From: Bretschneidera sinensis
Lineage: Eukaryota; Streptophyta; Magnoliopsida; Brassicales; Akaniaceae
DNA: 64,000 nt
Direction: 5' to 3'
Assembly: GCA_023935145.1 (NCBI GenBank)
Contig: CM043701.1
Location: forward strand, 74,894,817 to 74,958,816
Part shown: positions 1 to 10,064 of the stretch, one piece after another
How the letters are laid out: every line of letters starts with the position of its first letter
How positions within the stretch are numbered: the stretch's first letter is position 1
The notes under the pieces: model-generated
What the model was told of the DNA's origin: nothing
Seen by the model: the letters and a program-made list of their open reading frames with translations, nothing else
Database searches by the model: none
Made by a program: the position numbers and the translations under genes

Positions 1-1054
1 TAGGATAGCTAATTTGAATGTTTGAATATATGCTTATTTCTATATTATTGTTCATATGCATATTTCATATCATTATTCATATGCATATGCATGAAATAAA
101 AGAACCGAGAAGGTAGTCGGTCTAAATGAAAATAAAAGAACTGGGAAGGCAGCTGGTCTAAATGAAAATAAAAGAACTAGGGGGCAGCTGGTCTAAATGA
201 TAATAAAAGAACCGGGAAGGTAGCCGGTCTAAATGAGAATGAAAGAACCGGGAAGGCAGTCGATCTAAGATAAAAACATGTCGACATGTGGGAAGACATT
301 CCCAATAATAATAACATTTAAATTCATGCTTTGCAATTGCTTAAATATTGATTGTTATTACTTGAGATGCTAAAGTACTATTCATGATTGTAAATTTATT
401 GATAGATGAATGAGTCACACAGAGAGACAATTATGTTGAGAAGAAATATGGAAATATAAAATTATTAGAATTATCTCGGTGACTGATTATATGTTGTGAA
501 CCTCATAATGAGGTAATTATGTGATAGAATTGATAGTCTCAAAATGATGATTAATTATATGAAAATAAGAGATTTATAAAGAATGGGGAATTGATATAAG
601 TAGTGATAACATAATGTTATTATCAAAATATATAACATTTAGACGAATAAATATTGGAAGACTGCTTATACAAATTGAATACTTCTAGTAAGTTTAATTC
701 ACCGAGCTTGTGAAACTCACTCCTCATTGTACAATGATTTCAAGTTGAAGATAGGACATATAATTTGGTGAGTTAAGATTCAGACGAAGTCATTATCTGT
801 AAGCCACGTTGTTCACATTCTCAGACTAATGAGAAAATAAAATAAAACTTTATTTGTAAATATTCATGCATATTATGTTGTATAAAATGTTTAAGTTGAG
901 ATCTGAATAATGTATCTCCCTTATTAAGGGTTGAGGATCAATGTAAACAATTGCAGTTGTATTATTTTTATTGTTGCATATATGTGTCGTGTTGGGATTT
1001 TCAAAATGTGACAACACCGTCTCGGGGGTGGCCAACCCGGGATGGGTTGTTAAA
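1..1054 (+). repeat. Element A 5' LTR, 3' portion
   Basis: The sequence is colinear with the 3' half of K (28238-29287) and with G's LTR. It has the same minisatellite, the same block reading CTCGGGGGTGGCCAACCC and the same final GGGTTGTTA. The expected terminal CA is AA here (1053-1054). A perfect primer-binding site follows four bases later. There is no gene in this stretch; the small antisense ORF at 850-1035 is not supported. Confidence 0.9.
107..275 (+). repeat. LTR minisatellite, about 36-38 bp unit
   Basis: About five imperfect tandem copies of a unit containing AAAAGAACCGGGAAGGCAG and CGGTCTAAATGA. The same array recurs at the same LTR position in the A 3' LTR, K, G and (inverted) H, with different copy numbers. 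Confidence 0.9.
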
Positions 1055-1058
1055 ATTT

Positions 1059-1070
1059 TGGTATCAGAGC
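1059..1070 (+). other. Primer-binding site, element A
   Basis: TGGTATCAGAGC is the exact 12-base complement of the 3' end of plant initiator Met-tRNA. It lies four bases after the LTR end, the standard position for minus-strand priming. Confidence 0.92.
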
Positions 1071-1140
1071 ATTAAGTTTTATCATTCAGCAGACTGCATA
1101 AAAAGAAAGAAAGTAGAAGATTAAAATAAATTATATCTTG

Positions 1141-2424
1141 ATGAATAGTATGAGGATAAAACGTGGACGTGCTAGAGCTAGAGTTAAAATTGTTGACCTG
1201 AGAGGGCGTGGTAGGCCCTAATTTTTTAAACAAGCTGAGGTTGAGATGGAAGTTGAGTTTGAGTCTGTGGTTCCTAGAAGGGAATGTGTTGACAATATAA
1301 TTGATATTAGTAGGGGTATGATAAAATCTATAGTGGAAAGAGATAAGCTAGGAGAAGTTCTTACTCATGCTCTTGAGAAAATGAATGTAATAAATGATAG
1401 AATTGATAGTCTATAGCATAGACTTGATGAACAGGTTATAGTATTGCCTGAGATTATTTTAAATCCAAAAATGGTAGACTTTCAAAAGGGGAAAGGTGAG
1501 TTTATACATGAGTTGCAGGGACATTGTTTTATTAAATATATTAAGTTGAATGCTTTGTTGTTTAAAGGATTTATGAATCCTTACCTGAGCTATGGGTGAA
1601 ACATATAGAGATATTATTTGGTACTTTACTAGTAACTAACAGGCAGAGGGTTGCCTTTGCTTCATTTGAGTTAGAAGGAGAAGCTTAGAATGATGGGAGG
1701 ATACTCTTCCTAGGGTAAGTGCATATGTTAATAAACCTTTAACCTGGAATAGGTTTAAGGAGGTTTTCCTTAATAAATACTTTCCTTATACCTTTAGAGC
1801 CCAACAAGATAGATATTTTATTTATTTAAGGCAAATGTGTTGATTATGGCTCAGTATGATAGCAGATTTGTGGTCTTGTCAATGGTTGTACAGGAAATAA
1901 TAAACCTAGAGGAGAAAAAGTGTAAGAAGTTCACAGATGAACTATGTTTTAAAATTTGATCAAAACTATCTTACATGAGGCATATGAATTATGTCAGGTT
2001 GGTTGATATAGCACTTCAGATTGGGAAAGATCTTATGGAGTTTGAGGGAAAGAGAAAGAGTGGTTAAAGATGCTTAGACATGAAGGTTCTAGAGGTAGTG
2101 ATAGTATGAGTGTACAAGATGAGAGACCCCCTCAGATGGGGCGTTCCTTGTTACAAGGAACTATAGTACAGAGTCAAAGGCAAGCAAGATTTGTTGCTTC
2201 TGTAGCTCAGAGTAATATTGGTGGGACTCTTAGATTTGGGAGACAGGTTATGGGAACTGGGAGTCATGACAATGGAAGTAAGTATGCCACCAAGGGGAAG
2301 TGGTAATCTGATGTATGATCGAGAGATAAAAGTTTGTTATAGGTGTATTCAGATAAGATATGTATCCCAAAATTATCCTAATTTGAAGTGCTTTATATGT
2401 AGAAAAGGTGGACATATCAATGTT
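1141..2424 (+). pseudogene. gag: Element A gag remnant (capsid and nucleocapsid)
   Basis: Gag would form the particle that packages element RNA. The likely start is the ATG at 1141, which opens an Arg/Gly-rich N-terminus (KRGRARARV). The frame is broken repeatedly, first by a TAA near 1219. Around 1,600-1,800 six-frame reading recovers fragments of a retrotransposon capsid fold. At 2330-2410 the zinc-knuckle region reads VCYRCIQIRYVSQNYPNLKC then FICRKGGHI, so a CCHC knuckle has lost a cysteine (to Tyr). The plus-strand ORFs at 2070-2306 and 2218-2430 are pieces of this decayed gene in different frames. Family membership is inferred from context and the knuckle. Confidence 0.75.
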
Positions 2425-2700
2425 GGTTGATCTTGTTGCAACCCATTATTTTGCACATAATGTATATATGAAGTTTATTGATGCTTGTATTAGTCATTTG
2501 ATGCATAATAGTATTGCTGAAGTTCCTACTAACGATAGAATGATAATCATAAATGGTTACAAGGGTTTGGTGATTCGTATCAGTAATAGAGAATCTAAAG
2601 CTGATTTATTACCTTTGAATATGGTTGATTGTTTTAGAAAGAATGTGTTGTTCAAGATATGACAAGAAGAGTTTAACTTTCAAGAAGAACATAAGATACT
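2408..2700 (+). pseudogene. Element A protease remnant
   Basis: Retropepsin-like aspartic protease that would cleave Gag-Pol. The active-site region reads VDLVATHYFAHN, where G's copy (52300-52350) still reads VDLGATHSFASN. The DxGAT core has therefore lost its glycine. A conserved downstream segment (LVIRISNRESKADLLPLNMVDC) is visible before stops accumulate. The reading frame runs straight on from the zinc-knuckle region with no spacer, as in other chromovirus polyproteins, although a short deletion here is possible. Confidence 0.75.
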
Positions 2701-2989
2701 CTCGAGCTATCTTATTTTGCTCGGACTACTAGTAGATGATTGAAGAAGGGTTGTGAGGAGTATTTGGCATACATAATGGATTCTAAAAAGGAAAATAGGA
2801 AGTTAGAAGAAATTTTAGTGGTGAAAGATTATCAAATGTAATTCTGAATGAGTTACCTAATTTACCTTCTAGTCGAGAGATTGAGTTTTCATGGATGTGA
2901 TTCTAGTTTCTGAACCTATTTCAATAGTACTCTACAGAATAAGACCTATTGAATTGAGAGAACTGAAGGTTCAACTTTAATAATTGTTA

Positions 2990-3690
2990 GGCAAATAATT
3001 TATTCGAACAAGTGTGTCACCATGGGGAGCCTTTGTATTGTTTGTGAAGAAGAAAGATGGAATGATGAGGTTATGTATAGATTACAGACAGCTGAATAAA
3101 ATAACTGTTAAGAAAAAAATATATCTTTTGTCCAGAATGGATGCTTTGTTTGAACTATAGTAGAGAGCGAGGGTGTTTTCAAAAATAGACTTGAGATTGG
3201 GTTATCATCAATTGAGGATAGAGAAGGGAGACTTGCCTAAGACTGCTTTTAGGACACGTTATGGTCATAAGTTTCTTGTGATGTCATTTGGATTGACTAA
3301 CGCTCCTGCAACACTCATGGACTTGATGAATAAAATGTTTAAACCATTTCTTGATAATCTTTTGGTTGTGTTCATTGATAACATCTTGGTGTATTCTAAG
3401 ACTAAGGAAGAGCCAGTAAAATAGTTAGAAATTGTGTTGAAGATTTTGATGAAAGAGAGATTGTATGTTATAATTTTCAAAATGTGAATTTTGGCTGAAT
3501 GTGATAACTTTCTTGGGGTATGTAATATCTGGAAATGGCATAACAGTTGATCCACAAAAGGTAGAGGCAATATTAAGTTGGTAGAGACTAACTAATGTGA
3601 CTGAGATTAGAATCTTCTTGGAGTTAACTAGTTATTATAGAAGATTCTTATCTCATAATGTTTACTTTAAAGATTGGAGACATCATCTGT
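2990..3690 (+). pseudogene. Element A reverse transcriptase, inactive and internally deleted
   Basis: RT would copy element RNA into cDNA. Visible landmarks in order are [68 protein letters not shown] and the catalytic box, which reads [10 protein letters not shown] instead of the usual IDD form, so the second catalytic aspartate is Asn. Stops occur near 3157 and 3422. After [10 protein letters not shown] (about 3655) the reading jumps straight into late RNase H sequence. H retains the missing segment, so roughly 300 bp of thumb/connection and early RNase H were deleted here. Confidence 0.85.
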
Positions 3691-3910
3691 ATGGAGCCAC
3701 TTGTGAGATATTTATTGATCATACGAGTTTCACATACTTACCTATACAGAGAGTTAAATTTGAGGCAAAGATGGTGGATGGAGTTGATTAGTGACTATGA
3801 TTGTACAATTCACTATCATCTAGAAAAGACAAAGGTGGTAGCTGATGCATTGAGTAGAAAATCTACAAGAAGAGTGACTACTATTACAAGTCATGATGTG
3901 TAATTAATGA
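3670..3910 (+). pseudogene. Element A RNase H, C-terminal half
   Basis: RNase H removes RNA from the RNA:DNA hybrid during reverse transcription. Only the distal part survives: [20 protein letters not shown], then in another frame [20 protein letters not shown] and VADALSRKS, the family's C-terminal signature including the last catalytic Asp. The two pieces lie in different frames (changing near 3,750). Inverted copy H has the same motifs at 55,440-55,625. Confidence 0.82.
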
Positions 3911-3939
3911 TAGATTAAGAGAGATAAGAATGAAGTTAA

Positions 3940-5080
3940 ATATCAGTGATAGAGGATCAATGTTAACAATATGGTTGTACAATCATCCATAGTAAAATGC
4001 TTGTTAGAGATGCAAGGTAGAGATAAAGAGATAGAAAAGATTAAGCATTGAGTGCCTACTAGAAAGCAATATGAGTTCAAAATTTGAAATGAGAGTATTT
4101 TGGTATTGGAACATAGGATTTGTGTTCCTAATGATGTGGAGTTGAGAAAGAAGATATTGAGAGAGGTACATGATGATGTATATTCGATGCACCCCAGTAA
4201 CAATAAGATGTATAGAGGGTTGAGACAGAATTACTGGTGGTCAGGATTGATGAGAGATGTTGCTTAATATATTTCTAGATGTTTGGTTTGTCAGTAAGTG
4301 AAGTTAGAGAATAAACATCCGGGAGGCCTACTACAACCTCTTCTTATGCTTGAATGGCCATAGAAAAATGTGAGTATGGATTTTGTTTCTAGATTTTCTC
4401 ATACTCAGAGAGTTCACGATACAGTGCAAGTGATAGTAGATAGACTTTTTTAGTCATTTCAATTTCTTCCAATTAAAACTAATTGGAATCCTAAAAAGTT
4501 GGTTGAACTTTATGTAGCTAAGATTATGAGGTGGTATGGGGTACTATTAAGCATAGTGTCATCTAAAGATGTTAGATTTACATTTTGGTTTTGGATAGGC
4601 TTTCAGAAAGCCATGTGTACACAGTTGTAGTTTATTACAACTTTTCATCCTCAAACAGTTGAGCAGACAAAAAGGATTATTAGAGTACTAGAAGATATAT
4701 TAAGGGCAAATGTGATAAGTTTCTCAATAAGTTGGGATGTTTACTTGCCCTTGATTGAATTTGCTTATAATAATTAGTATAAAACTAGTATTGAGATTGC
4801 ACCATTTAAGGCCTTATATGGTAGGAGATGTAGAACTCCAGTATGCTGGGAAGAAGTTGGAGAGAGAAAGATATTTGGTCCATAAATTATTGAGTGAAGA
4901 ACTAAGAGGATCAAACTAGTTAGAGAGAATCGTAAAGTAGCACAGAGTAGACCGAATAGCTATGCTAATAATAGGAGAAGACCTCTCGAGTTTCAAATAG
5001 GTGGTTAGGTGTATTTAAAAATATCTCGATGAAAAGGTGTATTGAGATTTAAACAGGAAAGGAAAGTTGAGTCCGAGGTA
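3940..5080 (+). pseudogene. Element A integrase remnant
   Basis: Integrase would insert the cDNA into the genome. Readable pieces are the zinc-domain end (CLVCQ then a stop, VKLENKHPGGLLQPL), the catalytic core start (VSMDFVSRFSHTQ with the first Asp), SKDVRFTFWFW around the second acidic position, [20 protein letters not shown] with the glutamate of the QTxEQT motif, and the C-terminal region RPNSYANNRRRPLEFQIGG. At least eight in-frame stops are present. Antisense ORFs across 3943-4203 are shadows of this gene. Confidence 0.82.
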
Positions 5081-5425
5081 TGTGGGACCCTATGAGGTTG
5101 TTGAGAAAGTTGGGCTAGTCGCGTATAGCCTAGAATTGCCTCCAAAGTTGAAGTAGTTACACAATGTGTTTCATGTTTCACTTTTGAGAAAGTGTTTACA
5201 CGATGAATCTCATAATATTTCGAGCCAAGTTGTAGAAATCCAGGAAGGTTTGACTTTTATACAAGTACCAATGAGAAATTTAGACAGAAAAGAACAATTC
5301 TTGTGTAATAAAGTAATTCCATTAATTCAAGTTCCATGATGGAATAAATATGTTGAAGAGATTATGTGAGAGCATGAGAAAACTATGAAGAAATATTATT
5401 CACAATTGTTCTTGAGTTAGGTAAG
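5080..5425 (+). pseudogene. Element A integrase tail with chromodomain-like segment
   Basis: After integrase the reading continues SPRYVGPYEVVEKVGL, LHNVFHVSLLRKCL, then LDRKEQFLCNKVIPLIQVP and EHEKTMKKYYPQLF-like text. This order (GPY module, FHVS box, D-RKEQ-LRNK, aromatic/acidic helix) matches the divergent chromodomain at the C-terminus of plant Tekay/Del chromoviruses, thought to guide insertion into heterochromatin. Stops (for example near 5158 and 5338) break it. The assignment comes from motif recognition only. Confidence 0.7.
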
Positions 5426-5449
5426 GAAATTTCGGGAACGGAATTTTTA

Positions 5450-5464
5450 TAAGGTGGGTAGAAT
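5450..5464 (+). other. Polypurine tract, element A
   Basis: A purine-rich tract (AAGGTGGGTAGAAT) lies immediately before the TG that opens the 3' LTR. The mirror-image sequence is present at 54151-54165 in inverted copy H. It would prime plus-strand DNA synthesis. Confidence 0.8.
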
Positions 5465-5551
5465 TGTAATACTCGTATTCGTAAAGTAAGGGTAAAAAAG
5501 TGATTTAATAAATATGACATAGAATTAAAATAATATATATGTGAAAGATTT
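5465..5551 (+). repeat. Element A 3' LTR, first 87 bp
   Basis: Begins TGTAATACTCGTATTCG, matching the start of K (27173) and G (29626). It is cut by copia B at 5552 and resumes at 24361. Confidence 0.93.
5547..5551. repeat. Target-site duplication of element B, left copy (GATTT)
   Basis: GATTT here and at 24361-24365 flank the TGTTGG...CCAACA ends of element B. Removing B and one copy restores a continuous A LTR, as confirmed by K. Confidence 0.95.
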
Positions 5552-6594
5552 TGTTGGAAATCACCTTGACAAGATGCCTAGGTGGTTATCTTCCAAACAC
5601 CTAAGTCTAGAATGACTTGTAAAGAAAAGAAACAGCACACGAAGCAAGAAAGAAAGACACAACAATTGTTATCGAGGTTCAGCAATAGCCTACATCCCCG
5701 TGAGTTCCTCCGAACTCTCTGCACTATCTTATCAGTAGGTTCTTACAATCAGCAACACCTCTTCAAGAAGTCTAAGTTCTTGAAGAAACCAAGAAGAGAA
5801 CAAAAAAGTGATAAGGTCTTGAGTTACCCTATAACTTTCCCCATTGGAAATTCCACTAACAAGTCCCTTAAATCCCTTTTCTATACTAATCTCTCTCTTT
5901 ACAACCAGCCTCTCCAATAAGTCCCTCTTGTATGTTTGTGTCTTTGCACTCTTATACAATTCTCTCATTCACATGTTCTATCACACATACACTCTTGTGC
6001 TTCTATCATATTACATTCATAATCTCATATCACAATGAAGCTAGGTGACCCTTTATGTAGTGCACCAACTTCTTGTCCAATCTTGAGTGTCATTCTCCAC
6101 CCTTAGATCTTAAGGACTAATCAACCTTAGCCTTCGATCAAGTCTAAGTGATCCTATGTGTTTTGATCTTGCATCCACACACCTAACAAGAGGCTGAACA
6201 ACCTTTCTTCAGTGTGCCTAGCGTCACGGCCTTAAACAGGGGGTGCCTTGCCTTAAACAGGGGGCGCCACGGCCTAAGGCAGAGCACACCTTCATCCTTC
6301 TCTGGGCCCCGCGACCTTGGCCTTCCACCAGCTTCCTCCTTTTCTGGACGCTGTGGCGTAGACTAGGGAGGGCCGCGGCCTGACCTAGTGTGCATACTCA
6401 TTTTGCTGGACCCTTTTTGTTTCTTGCATGTTGAGGCACACTCCTAGTGTGCTGAGGATTGAAAGACTTGATGCTTGACCTTCTTCAAACCTCTTCCAAC
6501 CATGTTTAAGTTCTTCAAACCTTTTCTAACCATGTTTAAACCTTAACCATGTTTAAACCTTAGACAATGTTTAAACCTTAGACAAATACCAACA
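5552..6594 (-). repeat. Element B 3' LTR (on the minus strand)
   Basis: 1043 bp, beginning TGTTGGAAATCACC and ending ACAAATACCAACA. It pairs with 23294-24360 (1067 bp). A GC-rich block with repeated GCC/GGC words (about 6215-6400) stands out from AT-rich surroundings. The TATA region is decayed (minus strand CTACATAAAG near 6051-6060), where C keeps TATAAAAG. Plus-strand ORFs such as 5582-5920 are LTR reading frames with no support. Confidence 0.93.
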
Positions 6595-6612
6595 ATCTCT
6601 ACCTTTATCTAA
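6595..6612 (-). other. Polypurine tract, element B
   Basis: On the minus strand, AAAGGTAGAGAT lies immediately before the LTR start, the position expected for plus-strand priming. Confidence 0.75.
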
Positions 6613-7500
6613 GTGTTTAAAACCGAACCCATTGTGCAAAGAACTTCAGGATCCAAACTCATCTTGAGGGAATGATTGAACCTTCTTAGAAGTAGAACTT
6701 TGGCACCTAAATCTGTAGGACTTTCTCCCGTGAACTTCTTATCAACATGAATGCATCCTTTTATACCATTTTTCGAAATGTAATGATACCAAACATCTAT
6801 ATGCTTTGTCCTCTCATGGAACACCGAATTCCTCCACAAGTGCCACGCACTTTGGATATCCGAAGACACCACCACCTGCTCTTTTAGGACCATCCACTCG
6901 TCCAACAACCCTTTGAACCACATAGCCTCCTTTATGGCTTTCGAAGCCACAATGTATTCTGCCTCCGTTGTTGAGAGTGCTACCACCAACTGCCACTGAG
7001 CCTTCAAATACCTTAGCAACCACTTTATCCCAAGCCAATGCTTCTTTCCAGGATTACTCATAAATCTACTGAGAACACCCATTGCTTGAGAAATGTCGAG
7101 TCTAGTGCTTACCATCATGGACATGACTGGTCTAATCGCACTAGAGTAAGGGACCTTTACCATTTCCTTCTTCTCCTCATCCAGTCCAGGACATTGCTCG
7201 CTGGAGAACTTGAAATGACCAGCAAGAGGAACCTTCACTGGTTTACCATCTTCCATGGAAGACCGAGAAACCTTCAACTCGTTTCTCTCTCTTTCCTGAA
7301 TTCTTCTCATACCAAGGGTCTTTTGTGTAAGGCTGAGATCCTTCCTCTCGAACTTCTCACTGAGTTGAGATGTAAACCTTTTCATCCTTTCCCTGTTGTT
7401 TCGAACCAATAGCATATCATTGGCTTAGATGAGGATAATCACCACTTCATCAACCTTATGTCCAGGTGAGAAAGTTTCTGTGAAATCCATGCCTTTCCTT
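6609..7500 (-). pseudogene. Element B copia RT end and RNase H, with internal deletions
   Basis: The 268-codon minus-strand ORF (6609-7415) joins late RT (LLVRNNRERM, FERKDLSLTQKTLGM), the conserved PYSSAIRPVMSMMVSTRLDI segment and, after a gap, the RNase H end STTEAEYIVASKAIKEAMWF with HERTKHIDVWYHYI. Between YLK and AQWQLV the start of RNase H (about 50 codons in relatives) is missing. Upstream, at about 7,420-7,500, ETFSPGHKVDEVVIIL is followed by a stop and ANDMLL: the catalytic YVDDM box is now a stop plus AND, and most of the RT palm is deleted. Without the palm no activity is possible. Confidence 0.85.
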
Positions 7501-7883
7501 TATGTGAACTCTTTCGCCACCAGCCTAGCCTTATTCCAGACTTTATCTACTGGAGGGTACCCTTCTTTGATCTTATAAGTCCACTTATAATCCACAACTT
7601 TCTGTTTTCCTGGAATGTGCACCAATTCCTAGAAGTTGCTCTTCCTCAAAGAATCCATTTCTTCCTCCATAGCTATCTTCCATCTTGGCGAATCCTTACA
7701 TCCCATGGCATTAATATAAGTCTCTTGTTCACTCATCTCTCCTTCTGTCCAAGGAGCTGCTGCATCCGCAAACCCATATCTTGAAGGTGGTTTGACCAGC
7801 CTTCTTTCTCGGTCTCTTGTGTGCTGATAGTCCGTCTGACTTGTTGCATCATTTTCTTTTAGTTCAGCCTCCTCATAAGTGTC
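7500..7883 (-). pseudogene. Element B copia RT N-terminal fragment
   Basis: Minus-strand reading gives SPRWKIAMEEEMDSLRKS, ELVHIPGKQKVVDYKWTYKI and the ARLVAKEFT segment, the standard start of copia RT. A stop replaces the residue after S-N near 7633, and another follows at about 7500. It is linked upstream to the integrase tail (7884) and downstream to the truncated palm. Confidence 0.75.
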
Positions 7884-8990
7884 CTAAGCTTGGCATTCAT
7901 CAATGGGCTCTACCTGGTCCGAACCCTCTTGCTTTCCTTGCTCTACCTGAACTGAATTCTCCTTGATGCTATGCTCCACAAATACCGAACTGGTTTGCTC
8001 ACTAGCCCCTGCAGGCTTAGTTTTGTCCAAGTAGGGAAATAAAAATTCATTAAAAATAACATCCCTACTTATTATGAGTCTTAATCCTTCTTGTTCTAAG
8101 GACCACAACCTATACCCTTTAGCCCCTTCCCCATATCCTAGAAACACATATTTTTTAGATCCTGGGATAAGTCTATCATCCTTTTGTTATGCATATATAG
8201 AACACCCAAAAGTCCTAAGGTTGTTCAACTCAAGGGGTTTCCCACTCCACATCTCTTTGGGAGTCTTATGGTACACAATCATAGAGGGTGATCTATTAAC
8301 CAAATATGCAGCAGTAGACACTGCTTCCCCCCAAAAACATTTAGGTAATCCAAATCCATCTAATATGCACCTAACCTTTTCCATAAGGGGTCTTATTCAT
8401 CCTCTTAGTAACTCCAATTTGCTGAGGGGTTTTCACAACCGTTCTATGTCTTAGAATGCCATTTAACCTACAGAATTGATCAAGTTCTTGGTTAAGAATT
8501 TCTAAGCCATTATCAGTTCTTATCCCCTTAACTACCCTGCCCATTTAAGTCTCCACCAGCTTTTTCCACACCACTAATTTATTCAAAGCATCTGATTTAT
8601 TTTTAATAAAATAAACCTAAACCTTTCTTGAATAATCATCAATTAAAGAGAGAAAGTAAAAGTTACCTCCCTGTGTTGGTGTCGTTACTGGTCCCCAAAG
8701 GTCTGCATGAATGTAGTCAAGAATGCCCTTAGACTTGTGTACTCCAGTGTTAAAGCTGACCCGAAGTTGCTGCCCAAGAACACAGCTCTTGCAGAAATCA
8801 AGTTTCTCTACCTTGTCACCATCAAGTAACCCATTCTTGCTGAGATCTTATAGCTTTTCTTCGCTTATATGTCCTAAGCGTTTATGCCAAAGAACCGCCT
8901 TATCCATCTCAGCCATCAAGCTTGTTGCTTGATCCTTGATGTCCGTGTCTCTGATCATCTCATAGAGACCATCCTTCATTGCTGCTTTGA
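7884..8990 (-). pseudogene. Element B copia integrase
   Basis: Read on the minus strand from about 8990: the GAG-pre-integrase/zinc region (WHKRLGHISEEKL, then CKSCVLGQQ), core start (ADLWGPVTTPTQGG, IDDYSRK), second acidic position (IRTDNGLE), a degraded third motif (TPQQIGVTKRMN instead of the usual TPQQNGVAER), then AVSTAAYLVNRSPSMIVYHK and the C-terminal GYGEGAKGYRLW. Two open pieces remain (8187-8384 and 7884-8147), in different frames and separated by a break near 8180. The catalytic glutamate appears changed. Solo LTR C inserted at the 5' end of this gene, at 8998. Confidence 0.85.
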
Positions 8991-8992
8991 TC

Positions 8993-8997
8993 ATTAC
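8993..8997. repeat. Target-site duplication of solo LTR C, left copy (ATTAC)
   Basis: ATTAC is repeated at 21831-21835, directly after the LTR terminus. The two copies flank a single LTR. Confidence 0.93.
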
Positions 8998-9643
8998 TGT
9001 TGGAAATCACCTTAACAAGATGCCCAGGTGGTGATCTTCCAAACACTCAAGTCTAGAATGACTTGTAGAAAGAAATACAGCAATCAAAGACAAGAACAGA
9101 AAATCAAAGAAAGAAGGAAGACAAGCAATTTGTTATCGAGGTTTGACAATGTGCCTATGTCCCCGTGAGTTCCTCCGAACTCTCTGCACTAAATTAATGG
9201 TTCTTTACAAATACAACAACCCTCTTCAAGAAGCTCAAGTTCTTGAAAAAACCAAGAAGAGAAGAAAGAAAGAAGATAAGAACTAACAATGCTCTCTATC
9301 TAATATAGACTTCTCTCTCTTTACAACCTGCCTCACTACAATGAGTCCCTCTTGTGTTTGATCTTTGCACTCTCACACAATTCTCTCTTGTATTACAATT
9401 GATCTCAAAGTATGTCACAAACTTGTGTTGTTCTATCTTGTTGAAAAATGAGGCTAGGAAACCCCTTTTATAGCCACCCACTTCTTGGTCATTCTTGAGA
9501 TTCAATCCTCACCCTTTGATCATGATTACCACTTAATCATGGCCCTCCATCACTTCTAAGTGGTGCTGTGCATTTCAACCTTGCACCCACACACCTAAGA
9601 GAGGGTTAAAACAGGCTGTCCAAGTGTGCTTTACTTTGCCTAG

Positions 9644-9648
9644 GGCCT
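9644..9648. repeat. Target-site duplication of element D, left copy (GGCCT)
   Basis: GGCCT is repeated at 21391-21395. Removing D and one copy rejoins the copia LTR C. Confidence 0.94.
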
Positions 9649-9837
9649 TGATAAGTGCTTAAATATTCATATTTAAGCCCCCTTATTTACATTTGTTAGG
9701 TCCTTAATTACGTTAATTTGGTCTCTTTTACTCCATTTGTGTGTTTTACATGTTTTTATAGGGTTTTGGAGAAAAAGAAGCAGTTTTGGCACTTAAAGAA
9801 AGAGATCTGGAATCCCTGGAGCATTCTCTGGACAAAT

Positions 9838-9960
9838 TGCGATCGATCGCGCCATGCAATGCGATCGTGCGCACATTGCGATCGTGCGCACACATGAAGG
9901 ATCGAGCGCACACTACGATCGAGCATAAGACATATGCGATCGAGTGTACATGTATGGGCG
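9838..9960 (+). promoter_or_regulatory. GC-rich palindromic motif array in U3, element D
   Basis: About six imperfect copies of a motif near TGCGATCGAGCGCAC, the first being the palindrome GCGATCGATCGC, each copy rich in CpG. The last copy ends about 100 bp upstream of the TATA box. The same motif recurs in D's leader, its post-integrase spacer and the 3' LTR. Its promoter role is inferred from position. Confidence 0.75.
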
Positions 9961-10057
9961 TGAACAGTAAACTGCAGAACCCTATTTTGGAAATAAGAGA
10001 ATTTTCGTTTTAGGAAGGTTTAGGAACTCATGGGTCTCTTAGTACTTCTCAAAGACC

Positions 10058-10064
10058 TATAAAT
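10058..10064 (+). promoter_or_regulatory. TATA box, element D 5' LTR
   Basis: TATAAAT followed by a pyrimidine-rich stretch, with the matching box at 20458-20464 in the 3' LTR. Likely start of the genomic transcript. Confidence 0.7.

Noticed and set aside
110..275. CRISPR-like regularly spaced repeat
   Set aside because: Units are directly adjacent minisatellite copies with no unique spacers, inside a plant LTR.
3943..4203. Antisense ORFs over A integrase
   Set aside because: They are shadows of the decayed plus-strand integrase, whose motifs are read in the other direction; composition is low-complexity Leu/Ser.
5582..6038. ORFs of 112 and 64 codons in copia LTR B (also repeated at 23408-23780)
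   Set aside because: They lie wholly in an LTR, recur only because the LTR recurs, and show no domain.
7038..7412. 124-codon plus-strand ORF
   Set aside because: Exact antisense of the copia RNase H fragment on the minus strand.
9786..10013. 75-codon ORF through the GATCGAGCGCA array, with a copy at 20186-20413
   Set aside because: Cys/Arg-rich text arises from the repeated motif; it sits in U3 upstream of the TATA box.
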